From NCBI GenBank assembly GCA_016709575.1, contig JADJMM010000003.1, positions 248,001 to 312,000 of the forward strand: a stretch of 64,000 nt of DNA, given 5' to 3'. Origin of the DNA: Sphingobacteriaceae bacterium. Its GTDB lineage: Bacteria; Bacteroidota; Bacteroidia; B-17B0; Aurantibacillaceae. A model generated the notes under the pieces. That model saw only the letters and a program-made list of their open reading frames with translations. It made no database searches and was not told the DNA's origin. Shown here one piece after another: positions 34,280 through 43,352 of this stretch. The position numbers and the translations under genes were made by a program. Positions within the stretch are counted from its first letter, which is position 1; every line of letters begins with the position of its first letter.

Positions 34280-35266
34280 GTGGTAATTGGTGTTTTAAAA
34301 AAGGGATTAACAACAGCCTTACCGGTGATTATCCTGTTTTTTGTCGTTTTTATCACACTTTCGTTCTTCTCCACAACAAACGTACAATCAGCTAATGACG
34401 ATAATATTCTTTATTCTATTCTTCAAAAAAATGTGACCAGTACATTTTCAATTACACTGGTAAATATCATTTGCTTTGGATTCGGAGCTCTTTTAATTTC
34501 TGTTTATACCATTAGGCAGGAAGTAGTTGAGAAATCAAATTACATTCCTTCCTTTCTTTACGTTTTTTTTAGTGCTATTACATTAAACAACTCTTTACTA
34601 CATCCTTCTTTGGTTGCCAATGTGTTTATTTTACTTGCTCTTATTTCAATTACTGATACTTACCGTGAGGAATATGTGTTGTCGAAAATTTTTAATGCCG
34701 CTTTATATACTTCACTAGCAACTTTCTTTTATACCAATTACGCTTTCTTCATACTATTTTTCTTTATAGCCCTTTTAATTTTACGCGCATTTAATTGGCG
34801 GGAATGGTTTGTAGGTATTCTGGGATTAATTGCCCCTATATTCGTTTACTTCTGCATTGGATACTTAATTAATATTCCTTTTCTGGATTTTTTAACTTAC
34901 CTCTTAAATCTATTTACCAATTTTCAAAAGCCCTTATTGTCTGAATATTTCTATCCACTATTTTTTTGTTTGTTGATTTTACTTTCGCTTAGCGCAGGAA
35001 AACATTTCACAAGAGGATTAGGTGGAAAAATTAAAACCCAGAAAAATTTAGGACTAATGTATTGGTTGCTTATTCTTTCGCTGGTTAACTTCTTCTCTAA
35101 AAACAACACTTCGTATTTTCCGTTAATTGCTTCTGTAATTCCAATAAGTGTTTTGTTGAGTGATTATTTTTACAACATTAAGCAATTGAAAGTATCCAAT
35201 ACGCTTTTGTTTTTGTTGTTAGCCAGCGGAGCACTGCTATTTTTAATGAATTTAAATCTTATTTAA
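34280..35266 (+). CDS. Polytopic membrane protein (DUF6427-like)
   Basis: 328 residues from a GTG start, with about nine to ten hydrophobic helices covering almost the whole chain and short loops; the most conserved-looking segment is YALRAFNWREWF-like (ILRAFNWREWFVG, residues about 168-180). No transporter motif is visible. Adjacent to and divergent from the 66-residue membrane protein; the pair is conserved in the phylum, which suggests a shared, still unknown envelope role. Its 3' end overlaps the convergent AhpD-like gene by 15 bases. Confidence 0.65.
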   Translation: MVIGVLKKGLTTALPVIILFFVVFITLSFFSTTNVQSANDDNILYSILQKNVTSTFSITLVNIICFGFGALLISVYTIRQEVVEKSNYIPSFLYVFFSAITLNNSLLHPSLVANVFILLALISITDTYREEYVLSKIFNAALYTSLATFFYTNYAFFILFFFIALLILRAFNWREWFVGILGLIAPIFVYFCIGYLINIPFLDFLTYLLNLFTNFQKPLLSEYFYPLFFCLLILLSLSAGKHFTRGLGGKIKTQKNLGLMYWLLILSLVNFFSKNNTSYFPLIASVIPISVLLSDYFYNIKQLKVSNTLLFLLLASGALLFLMNLNLI

Positions 35267-35596
35267 TTCTTCCCAATATTCTGCAGCACGACGGGTATGA
35301 GGAATTACAATTGTTCCGCCAACAATATTGGCAACTGCAAAAATTTCGTAAACTTCTTCTGTAGTACAGCCTTCTTCCTTGCACTTTCCTAAGTGATACT
35401 TAATGCAATCATCACAACGTAAAACCATGCTGGCAACGAGTCCTAACATTTCTTTGGTCTTAACATCTAATGCTCCGGCAGCGTAGGTATTAGTATCCAA
35501 ATTAAAAAGGCGTTTCAAAACCAAATTATCTTTACTCATTAATACATCATTCATCTTCGAACGATACTCATTAAATTCTTTTACCTGATTACTCAT
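35252..35596 (-). CDS. Carboxymuconolactone decarboxylase / AhpD-like protein
   Basis: 114 residues, one CMD domain. The redox pair is in LRCDDCIKYHLGKCKEEG (C-x2-C followed by H), which is the AhpD-type peroxidase-reductase motif rather than a decarboxylase site. It is cytoplasmic and likely has a role in peroxide defence. It lies two bases downstream of tatC and is probably cotranscribed with it. Confidence 0.88.
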   Translation of the reverse strand: MSNQVKEFNEYRSKMNDVLMSKDNLVLKRLFNLDTNTYAAGALDVKTKEMLGLVASMVLRCDDCIKYHLGKCKEEGCTTEEVYEIFAVANIVGGTIVIPHTRRAAEYWEELNKI

Positions 35597-35598
35597 GA

Positions 35599-36441
35599 TT
35601 AAGCTAATTTATACTTTTTTACTACGTACTTCGAAACGAAAATACTTATTTCATAAAGGAAATACATTGGTACCGCTACCAACATTTGTGAAGTAACATC
35701 GGGGCTTGGCGTAACAATAGCAGCCACAATTAAAATAACAATAACGGCATGCTTTCTGAATTTACGCAAAAATTGCGGTGTTACTAAAGTCATGCGCGTT
35801 AAGAAATAAATTAATACAGGTAATTCAAAAATTATACCTGATACTAAAGTCATGGTTGTAATGAAAGAAGAATAATCATCTAATGTTTGATTGGTTTGAA
35901 TGACGCCGCTATCCGACATCTGATAATTACTAAGGAAATTGTACGACATGGGGAACAAGATGAAATAGCCGAAACAAATTCCTGTTAAAAATAATGCTGA
36001 AGCAATTAGAATAAAAATTTTAACAGGACCAATTTCTTTATCTTTCAATGCAGGTCTTACAAACTTCCATAATTCCCATAATAAAAAAGGAAAGCCTAAT
36101 ATTAATCCGCCAAAAAAAGCAAACCACATGTGCGTAAAAAATTGTTCGGAAATACCAAGTGTTTGAAGTTTCACTTGTTTTACATTCATACACATCACAT
36201 CTCCAATACCTATTTTATGTCCCATAGCACAAAACGCTTTATAAGAAATAAAATCCGGACGAAGTGGGCCTAAAAAAATCTGATCGACAAAAATACCTGG
36301 TAAACAAAAAATAACTATGGCCAAAATAACAATAACGGCCGCACTACGCACTAAATGCCAACGTAACTCCTCAAGATGTTGCAAAAACGACATCTCTTTA
36401 GGGGCGGTTTCGGTACTTGTATTTTCTTCTATCAGGGCCAT
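35599..36441 (-). CDS. tatC: Twin-arginine translocase subunit TatC
   Basis: 280 residues with six membrane helices. The N-terminal SFLQHLEELRWHLVRSA segment with the conserved Glu-Leu-Arg is the signal-peptide binding site; PFLLWELWKFVRPALKDKE carries the second conserved glutamate. A periplasmic insert of about 40 residues between helices 1 and 2 is larger than in E. coli, as is usual in Bacteroidota. TatC moves folded proteins across the inner membrane; the M24 peptidase at 2679 has a possible Tat signal. tatA is not in the window. Confidence 0.95.
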   Translation of the reverse strand: MALIEENTSTETAPKEMSFLQHLEELRWHLVRSAAVIVILAIVIFCLPGIFVDQIFLGPLRPDFISYKAFCAMGHKIGIGDVMCMNVKQVKLQTLGISEQFFTHMWFAFFGGLILGFPFLLWELWKFVRPALKDKEIGPVKIFILIASALFLTGICFGYFILFPMSYNFLSNYQMSDSGVIQTNQTLDDYSSFITTMTLVSGIIFELPVLIYFLTRMTLVTPQFLRKFRKHAVIVILIVAAIVTPSPDVTSQMLVAVPMYFLYEISIFVSKYVVKKYKLA

Positions 36442-36555
36442 TTAAAGTGGTAGCAAATGTACTAATAATTGTACTTTGTTGCACATGAAATAACGGCTTG
36501 TTTAAGCGATTATTTGAGAGATAGAAGCTATCTTTACAGTATATTAAAGAGATTT

Positions 36556-37959
36556 ATGAAAGTAAAATTCATTGGTGCCACAGAAAGCGTAACAGGCAGT
36601 AAACATTTATTAATAACCGATAGCGGAAAACAAATTTTGCTCGATTGCGGTTTGTACCAAGGTCTGGGTAAAGAAACCGATCCTCTTAATCGTTCACTCG
36701 ACTTAGAACCTAGCGAAATAGAAGCGGTAATTTTATCACATGCCCACATTGATCATTCCGGAAATTTACCCAGTTTAGTGAAACAGGGTTTTACCGGAAA
36801 AATTTATTGCACTGAAGCTACATTTGATGTTTGTGAAATCCTATTGATGGATAGCGCACGCATTCACGAAAACGATATTCGTTTCATTAATAAACGCAGA
36901 ACCAAAAAAGACTTAGAGCCTTTAAAACCGTTATACACAGAAAAAGATGCAGAACGCTGTCTTAAACATTTTAAACCAATACCTTTCAATTCTGATTTTA
37001 AATTAAACACCGAAGTTACTTTCCGCTTTAGCGAAGTTGGACATATTACAGGAGCTGCAGCCATAAATATTGTTGCAAAAGAAAATGATAAAATAACCAG
37101 GCTCACATTTACGGGTGATGTTGGTCGTTACACCGATATGCTTTTAAAAGCGCCGCAACCCTTTCCACAAGCTGATTACATTCTTTGCGAATCTACTTAC
37201 GGCGATCGTTTACATGAAAGTCATGAAGATTCAGAATCAAAATTACTTAGCATCGTTTTACGCACTTGCATTGAGAAAAAAGGTAAACTTATTATTCCCG
37301 CTTTTAGTTTAGGCAGAACTCAAGAAATTGTTTTCTCATTAGATAAATTAAAAAACAAGGGACTTCTTCCGGATATTAAAACTTACGTCGATAGTCCATT
37401 ATCAACAAGCGCAACAGATATTGTACGAAAACACGTTGAGTGTTTCAATGAGGATTTACGTAATTACATTAAAGAAGATCCGGATCCATTTGGGTTTAAT
37501 CATTTAAAATATATTCAGGAATCTTCAGAATCACCAGCTTTAAACGACTCGAAAGAACCTTGCATCATTATTTCAGCTTCAGGTATGGCTGATGCACGAA
37601 GAATTAAACACCATTTAATGCATACTATTTCAGACGAGAAAAACACTGTTCTTATGGTAGGATATTGTTCACCAAGAACTTTAGGTGCACGTTTACTATC
37701 AGGCGAACCTGTTGTGCATATTTATGGTGAAGAGTACACAGTAAAAGCCGAAATAGAATCTATTCATTCGTACAGCGCGCATGGCGATTATAGTGAACTC
37801 ATTCGTTTTCTGTCTTGTCAAGATAAAAAACAAGTGAAAAATATTTTTCTTATTCACGGAGAAGAGGAATCTAAGATTTCATTTCAGGATAAACTTTTAA
37901 AAGAAGGTTACAAAGCAGTTGTCATTCCGGAAAAGAACTCAGAGTTTAATCTTGATTAA
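36556..37959 (+). CDS. MBL-fold / beta-CASP metallohydrolase, RNA-processing type
   Basis: 467 residues from the ATG at 36556; the upstream extension to 36469 is ignored because KVKFIGATESVTGSKHLL is the normal family start. The zinc motif is LSHAHIDHSG, further ligands are in SEVGHITGAA and FTGDVGRY, and the beta-CASP insert contains SASGMADARRIKHHL. The RMMBL C-terminal motif is IHSYSAHGDYSEL. Proteins like this act as RNA or DNA nucleases (CPSF73/Ysh1-like). It is followed without a gap by the TauE-like gene. Confidence 0.9.
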   Translation: MKVKFIGATESVTGSKHLLITDSGKQILLDCGLYQGLGKETDPLNRSLDLEPSEIEAVILSHAHIDHSGNLPSLVKQGFTGKIYCTEATFDVCEILLMDSARIHENDIRFINKRRTKKDLEPLKPLYTEKDAERCLKHFKPIPFNSDFKLNTEVTFRFSEVGHITGAAAINIVAKENDKITRLTFTGDVGRYTDMLLKAPQPFPQADYILCESTYGDRLHESHEDSESKLLSIVLRTCIEKKGKLIIPAFSLGRTQEIVFSLDKLKNKGLLPDIKTYVDSPLSTSATDIVRKHVECFNEDLRNYIKEDPDPFGFNHLKYIQESSESPALNDSKEPCIIISASGMADARRIKHHLMHTISDEKNTVLMVGYCSPRTLGARLLSGEPVVHIYGEEYTVKAEIESIHSYSAHGDYSELIRFLSCQDKKQVKNIFLIHGEEESKISFQDKLLKEGYKAVVIPEKNSEFNLD

Positions 37960-38685
37960 ATGAGTCTTGTACTTTTCTATATTCTTGCTTTTATATCAGA
38001 AATAGTTGGCACTGTTGGGGGTTTTGGTTCTTCAGTTTTTTTAATCCCTTTAGGTGGATTCTTTTTCGATTTTCAAACAGTTCTGGCAGTAACTGCTGTT
38101 ATGCATGTATTTAGTAATATTTCGAAACTCGTGATGTTTTATAAAGGGATTAATTGGCGCTTGATGCTTTTAATTGGATTGCCTGCCGTTATTTTTGTTT
38201 TACTCGGCTCTTGGTTATCAACTATTCTATATCTTAAATACGCCGAATTAGTTTTAGGTATTTTCTTAATCGCATTCAGTATTTTCTTTTTTTGGAAACC
38301 TGATTTCAAAATTGAACCCACAAAACCAAATGCCATTTTAGGTGGAACTGTTTCAGGATTTTTAGCCGGACTTATTGGAACAGGCGGTGCAGTAAGAGGT
38401 TTAAGTTTAGCAGCTTTTAATCTTGAAAAAAATATGTTCATTGCTACTTCTGCTGCTATCGACTTCTTTGTAGATGCCAGCCGTACTGTAGTTTATTTAA
38501 ATAACGGTTATCTTGAAAAAGAATATTACACCACCATTCCCTTTTTATTAGCAGTTGCAATTTTAGGTTCCTACACCGGAAAACTGATCTTAAAATACAT
38601 TAGCGGTGTTCAATTCAAAAAAATTGTTCTATCTTTTGTACTGATAATTGGTGTGATAATGATATGGAAAACATTAGCGCAATAA
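37960..38685 (+). CDS. TauE/SafE-family anion exporter
   Basis: 241 residues with about eight membrane helices, two halves each carrying the glycine-rich motif typical of TauE (EIVGTVGGFGSSVFLIPLGG and SGFLAGLIGTGGAVRG). Likely moves sulfite or organosulfonate anions. It starts at the base after the upstream stop and overlaps the CDF gene by 22 bases, so the three genes are probably one transcript. Confidence 0.85.
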   Translation: MSLVLFYILAFISEIVGTVGGFGSSVFLIPLGGFFFDFQTVLAVTAVMHVFSNISKLVMFYKGINWRLMLLIGLPAVIFVLLGSWLSTILYLKYAELVLGIFLIAFSIFFFWKPDFKIEPTKPNAILGGTVSGFLAGLIGTGGAVRGLSLAAFNLEKNMFIATSAAIDFFVDASRTVVYLNNGYLEKEYYTTIPFLLAVAILGSYTGKLILKYISGVQFKKIVLSFVLIIGVIMIWKTLAQ

Positions 38686-39662
38686 ATAAAAAGAAAATAA
38701 AAGTAATGCGGTTCGTGCTAATTGCCGGGATTGCTTTGTTAATATTAAAATTTACAGCCTACTTCTTTACACATTCAAACGCAATACTTACAGATGCTTT
38801 AGAATCTATCGTAAATGTTTTAGCCGGAAGTTTTGCACTCTACAGTATTCATTATGCTTCCCGGCCAAAAGACGAAAACCATCCTTATGGTCATGGTAAA
38901 ATAGAATTTCTTTCATCAGGTGTTGAAGGCGGGATGATTTTATTAGCAGGAATTGGAATGCTGTTTAAAGGAGGTATTGCTTTTTTTCACAAAGATATTA
39001 TTGAACACGCAGATATAGGGGCGTATATTTCAGGCTTCGCAGGGCTGGTAAATTATTTTTTAGGTTCTTACATCATTAAAATTGGAAAACAAAATCATTC
39101 ATCGGTTATGGTGGCTGATGGAAAACATTTAATTTCTGATACAATTTCCAGTATTGGATTAGTAGCGGGTTTACTTATAATTTATTTTACAAAACTCAAC
39201 TGGGTAGATTACGTTATCACTATTGCTTTTGGAGCGTATATTGTCTTTATAGGTTTTAAGCTAATCCGCGAATCCATTACGAACTTATTAGATGAAGCGG
39301 ATTACGGAAAACTTCAACACCTAATTGATTTATTAAATAAAAACAGAAGAATAAAATGGATTGATATACATAATTTAAGAATTCTTAAATACGGATCCCA
39401 TTTACATATTGATTGTCATATAACCTTACCGTGGTATGATTCGTTGGAAGATAGTCACCACGAAATTGACCTTGTAGAAAAATTAGTAAAAGAAAACCTC
39501 GATCAAGAAATTGAATTTTTTATTCACGCCGATCCGTGCCTACCAACCTCCTGTTCTATTTGCCCCATTTCAGATTGTAAGTACCGTAAAAACGATTTTG
39601 TTAGAAAACTGGACTGGTCGCTAAACAATGTTCTACCTGACAAGAAACACGAGCTTAGCTAA
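38664..39662 (+). CDS. Cation diffusion facilitator with Cys-rich tail
   Basis: 332 residues, six membrane helices (helix I begins ALLILKFTAYFFTHSNAILTDALES). The transport-site motifs HSNAILTDALES and HLISDTISS give the two aspartates and histidine, and RPKDENHPYGHGKIE is the CDF signature. The cytoplasmic domain ends in an unusual tail DPCLPTSCSICPISDC with five cysteines, a likely metal-sensing site. It should export zinc, iron or another divalent metal. Confidence 0.92.
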   Translation: MENISAINKKKIKVMRFVLIAGIALLILKFTAYFFTHSNAILTDALESIVNVLAGSFALYSIHYASRPKDENHPYGHGKIEFLSSGVEGGMILLAGIGMLFKGGIAFFHKDIIEHADIGAYISGFAGLVNYFLGSYIIKIGKQNHSSVMVADGKHLISDTISSIGLVAGLLIIYFTKLNWVDYVITIAFGAYIVFIGFKLIRESITNLLDEADYGKLQHLIDLLNKNRRIKWIDIHNLRILKYGSHLHIDCHITLPWYDSLEDSHHEIDLVEKLVKENLDQEIEFFIHADPCLPTSCSICPISDCKYRKNDFVRKLDWSLNNVLPDKKHELS

Positions 39663-39673
39663 TTCGGCTATAG

Positions 39674-39687
39674 GTGATTTATATCAC
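39674..39687. promoter_or_regulatory. CRP/FNR-type operator before the first usp gene
   Basis: GTGATTTATATCAC is a perfect dyad with the TGA-N6-TCA core, 62 bases before the ATG of the usp gene at 39749. Similar dyads occur before four other promoters of the 39.7-49 kb island. No good -7 box lies at the distance seen for the others, so this site is the weakest member of the set. Confidence 0.6.
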
Positions 39688-39748
39688 AATTAAAAATAAG
39701 ATAGGTCATCACAAGTACTCATATTCATGGGTAGCTTTAAAATAAAAA

Positions 39749-40573
39749 ATGAAGACAATTCTTATTGCAACAGATTTTTCAGCAGCAGCCGATAATGCAG
39801 CTGATTACGCACTTGAATTAGCAAAATATTTCGACACTAAACTTATTTTACTGAATGCTTACCCTTTACCTGCTGCGAATTACGATACAGGACTTCCTAC
39901 AGAAATTATCACCGCTATACACAAATCATCAGAAGATAGTTTAAGTGGGTTAAAAGAACGGCTTTCGAAAAATGGAGGTGCTGGTTTAACGATTGAATGT
40001 TTATCCGTTATGGGGGGCACTTTAGATGTAATTGAAGAAGAGTGTAAAAAGATGGCTGTTGATGTTGTTGTAATGGGTATTGTTGGTGAAGCCGGAAAAA
40101 TTAAAGAGAATATTATAGGAAGTACATCTTTACGCGCGGCTCGTCATTTGGAAATTCCGCTTTTCATTATTCCTGATAGTGTAAAATACAAGCGAATTCA
40201 TAAACTTTCGTTTGCCTGCGATATGAATCATACAGAAGAATCAACTACTGTTTACACGGCTAAATACTTTGCCAAAATATTTGATGCGGAATTAGAAGTG
40301 ATTAGTATTGAAAATCCGGAAGAAGAAAGAAGTATTGAAAAAGCCGCCTCAATTGAATTTGTTGAGGAGAAATTAGAGCATGTTAATCATAAAACCTTTT
40401 TACTGGCTGATAAAGATGCGGCTTTGGGATTAGGCGATCATTACGCTAATTATCCTACAGATGTTATTATTTTAAATCCAAAAAAACACAACATCTTCCA
40501 AACACTTTTTGGTACAAGTGTCACTAAAAAATTAATCTTTCATTCTAAAACACCTTTGCTGGTTATTCACTAA
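39749..40573 (+). CDS. Tandem universal stress protein (two UspA domains)
   Basis: 274 residues, two UspA folds. The first begins MKTILIATDFSAAADNAADYALELA and has VVMGIVGEAGKIKENIIGSTS, a nucleotide-binding-type loop. The second ends DVIILNPKKHNIFQTLFGTSVTKKL. Cytoplasmic stress or ATP-binding regulator. A TGA-N6-TCA dyad lies upstream, which suggests control by a CRP/FNR-type factor. A bidirectional terminator follows. Confidence 0.9.
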   Translation: MKTILIATDFSAAADNAADYALELAKYFDTKLILLNAYPLPAANYDTGLPTEIITAIHKSSEDSLSGLKERLSKNGGAGLTIECLSVMGGTLDVIEEECKKMAVDVVVMGIVGEAGKIKENIIGSTSLRAARHLEIPLFIIPDSVKYKRIHKLSFACDMNHTEESTTVYTAKYFAKIFDAELEVISIENPEEERSIEKAASIEFVEEKLEHVNHKTFLLADKDAALGLGDHYANYPTDVIILNPKKHNIFQTLFGTSVTKKLIFHSKTPLLVIH

Positions 40574-40585
40574 TATAACTCAAAT

Positions 40586-40618
40586 AAAAAAAGCCCTTAA
40601 TAATTAAGGGCTTTTTTT
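40586..40618. terminator. Bidirectional terminator between usp and mlaD
   Basis: AAAAAAAGCCCTTAA pairs with TTAAGGGCTTTTTTT around TAA. The A-run on one side and T-run on the other let it end both the usp message and the convergent mla message. Confidence 0.88.
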
Positions 40619-40638
40619 ATGAATACATTTTTGAAGTT

Positions 40639-41633
40639 TTATTTCTTATTGTCTACCTTTTTCTTGTCGTCCTTAGCTTTATTTTTGAAATATTTACGCA
40701 ATAAAATATTATGCTTTAGAGCTTCCATGTTCTCATCTAATCCCTCAGCTGCGCTGTTTATGGTTTTTATAGTTGCTTTTAAATCCTTTGCAAAACCGGT
40801 GTCACTTACTAACATACCAACCGTGCCATCCCCTTCATTCATTTTTTTGGAGATTTTATCCAAGTTACCCATAACTATTGAGGCTGTGTCTGCTACATTA
40901 TTTAAACGCGTCAACGTATTTTTTAATGATTCCGACATAGCTGTATCTTTCAATAAACTTCCAACAGTCCCCTTTCCTTTTTTAACATCAGCTAATATTT
41001 TTTGCAAATCCGCTGTAGCACCGGCAGCATTTTGGCCAGTTGCTTTAATATTTACAATAGCCTCTTTTACATTATCGGCAACAACTGTATCCATTAATAA
41101 ACTCCAAATAGTGTTTTGACTGTTAATCTTATTGGTGATTTTTTTTAGGTCATCAGTAATATGTCTGATGTTTTCGTTGGTTGTATTCAAAGTGCGAAGA
41201 GACTCATCGGTTTCAAATGGTCTTTTAGTTTTTAAAACGTCACCGTCTTCTATTGTCGCAGTTTCTGTACCGATTGTAGCGTTGATATTAATTAATTTAT
41301 TTCCCATTAAACCATCGGTGCCTACTGCTGCAATTGCACTTTTTTAATATACTTGGCCACCTCTTCATCAATAACTATGATCGCGTTAACTGATGAATCC
41401 GAAATAATTTCAACACTTTCTACAGTTCCCACATTAACACCGGAAAAGCGGACATTATTACCCGCCATCAAGCCATTTACATTATAAAATTGAGTACTAA
41501 TTTTTATAGTTGAACCAAACAAACTTCTTTTCTCTCCAACCATATACAATACAGTAATTAAAAAAGCCAAGCCTGCCAGTACAAAAATCCCTAATCTTAC
41601 ATTTCTCGATGCTGCGTTATCCATATTACTCAA
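40639..41633 (-). CDS. mlaD: MlaD-type MCE-domain lipid transport protein (one frameshift)
   Basis: About 331 residues when the frame is joined. The first part (41633-41345) has the N-terminal membrane anchor RLGIFVLAGLAFLITVLYMV and the MCE domain KISTQFYNVNGLMAGNNVRFSGVNVG split into smaller segments. A missing base in the run of six T at 41340-41345 (A-run on the coding strand) ends the frame; the second part continues with GLMGNKLININAT and a long helical, repetitive C-terminal domain (K-x-x-G-T-V-G-S-L-L-x-D repeats) that forms a shuttle tube. Together with MlaF and MlaE it moves phospholipids between inner and outer membranes. Confidence 0.88.
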
Positions 41634-42369
41634 AAAATTGTTTTACTTTTTTATCATTAATAGATCTTACTTCTTCGTAATTTCCTTGTGCATAATTTTT
41701 ACCTTCAATTAACATAATAATTTGATCAGCTACAATCCTAATACAATTCATATCATGAGAAATAATAACAGATGAAGTATTATATTTCTCCTGCACTTTT
41801 AAAATTAAATTACTTATTTCTCTGGCGGTAATTGGATCTAAGCCCGTTGTCGGCTCATCATACAAAATAATATCCGGTTTTAAAATAAGTGTTCTGGCAA
41901 TGCTAATACGTTTTTTCATTCCACCCGAAAGTTCTGAAGGCATCATATCAACAGTTTCCGGTAAACCAACATTTTCTAAAGCCTCCATTACTAATTCATT
42001 CACATTCCGTTTTTCCTTTTCCATCCAATGGCGACGCAAAGGAAATTCTAAATTTTCACGAACGGTCATCGAATCATACAATGCATTGCTCTGAAATAAA
42101 AATCCTACTCTTACTCTTATTTTATCTAAGTCATACTGGTTTAAGTCAGGGATATTGGTATCAAAAACTTTTATCGTACCCTTATCAGGCGGCATTAAAC
42201 CAATAATACATTTAATTAGCACCGATTTTCCGGAACCGGATTTTCCCAGCACAGCAAGATTTTGTCCACGCTGTAAATTCATGCTAAAATTATTAAGCAC
42301 ATGATTATCGCCAAACGACTTACATAAATTCGTTATTTCAATAACTGTATTATTTGTAGTGGTTTCCAT
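41626..42369 (-). CDS. mlaF: MlaF-type ABC transporter ATPase
   Basis: 247 residues. Walker A is LGKSGSGKSVLIKCI, the signature is ELSGGMKKRISIARTLI, Walker B is IILYDEPTTGLD and the switch is ISHDMN. MlaF drives lipid transport by MlaE/MlaD; MKKR next to the signature is typical of this branch. It lies between mlaE and mlaD, overlapping mlaD by eight bases and starting three bases after mlaE. Confidence 0.95.
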   Translation of the reverse strand: METTTNNTVIEITNLCKSFGDNHVLNNFSMNLQRGQNLAVLGKSGSGKSVLIKCIIGLMPPDKGTIKVFDTNIPDLNQYDLDKIRVRVGFLFQSNALYDSMTVRENLEFPLRRHWMEKEKRNVNELVMEALENVGLPETVDMMPSELSGGMKKRISIARTLILKPDIILYDEPTTGLDPITAREISNLILKVQEKYNTSSVIISHDMNCIRIVADQIIMLIEGKNYAQGNYEEVRSINDKKVKQFFE

Positions 42370-42372
42370 TTA

Positions 42373-43142
42373 CTAAGTCAAGCCTAAAGCATCAATAATT
42401 TGAACAGCAATGAGGTCGATAATAAAAATTAATAATGATGAAATTACAACAGCTGAATTAGCAGAGCGACCAACACCTTCAGTTCCCTTTTTGGAATTGT
42501 ATCCTTTGTAGCATCCAACAATACCTATCGCAAAGCCGAAGAAAAAGTTTTTATGATAGAAGGGATGATATCGCTGTAACCATTGGTTTGAAAAACCTGA
42601 TCCCAAAATAATTTCCAGGTAACTACGCCATGAATGTTGGCACCAAGATAGGCGCCATATAAAGAAATAGCATCTGCTAATATTGCTAAAATCGGAATCA
42701 TTAGAATTGTAGAGAAAACTCTTGTCACCACTAAAAACTTAAATGGATTTGTGCCTGAAACTTCCATCGCATCAATTTGTTCGGTTACACGCATCGAACC
42801 TAACTCTGCACCAATACCTGAACCAATTTTTCCGGCACAAATCAATGCAGTAATTACCGGAGCAATTTCACGAATCAACGAAATGGAAACCATTTTTGGT
42901 AACCAAGCTTCAGCACCAAACTCAACTAAGGTAGGACGTGATTGAATGGTGATTACTAATCCCATTATAAATGCGGTTAATCCAACTAAGCCAAGTGATT
43001 TGTAACCTAAGAAAAAAGATTGGCGCAAAAATTCCGCAAACTCGTAACGAGGCTTAAAACACTCCTTAAAAAAACGACCGGTAAATCTTGCAATATCACC
43101 CGCTTCTTCTAAAAACGATTTTATAAAATCTAATTCTTTCAA
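42373..43142 (-). CDS. mlaE: MlaE-type ABC permease (one frameshift)
   Basis: About 256 residues after joining two frames. The first (43142-42546) has the characteristic FFLGYKSLGLVGLTAFIMGL, VLTALICAGKIGSGIGAELGSMRVTEQIDAMEV-type EQ loop, split here into ALICAGKIGSGIGAELG and RVTEQIDAME, and ends at IPSIIKTF. One missing base in the A-run at 42542-42546 breaks the frame; the rest continues as FGFAIGIVGCYKGYNSKKGT and ends IQIIDALGLT-like. It is the membrane subunit for MlaF/MlaD. Confidence 0.9.
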
Positions 43143-43225
43143 CGCAGATGTATTTAATGATTGAAATCAATATTTAGTAAAAGTAGAGCCATAAAAAAGC
43201 TATTTTCCTGACAGCAATCAATCCG

Positions 43226-43247
43226 AAAACTGACATTTATCAGTTTT
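43226..43247. promoter_or_regulatory. CRP/FNR-type operator before the kinase/regulator pair
   Basis: AAAACTGA-CATTTA-TCAGTTTT is a perfect dyad with eight-base arms and the TGA-N6-TCA core. A near -7 box GACTTTTG at 43266-43273 starts 29.5 bases after the dyad centre, the same distance as at 47.9 and 48.9 kb. This suggests that the CRP-type regulator encoded downstream controls its own operon. Confidence 0.68.
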
Positions 43248-43352
43248 TTAGCCTCCGATAATTATGACTTTTGTTTTGTTCCAAATTAAGCTTAAAAAAC
43301 GAATAAACTGATTTTAATTTATTAATTATCAATAGTTTGCAAGATTATTTAA

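Noticed and set aside
40619..41119. A 166-codon plus-strand frame over mlaD
   Set aside because: It is antisense to the MCE protein; hydrophobicity comes from reversed Lys/Asn codons.
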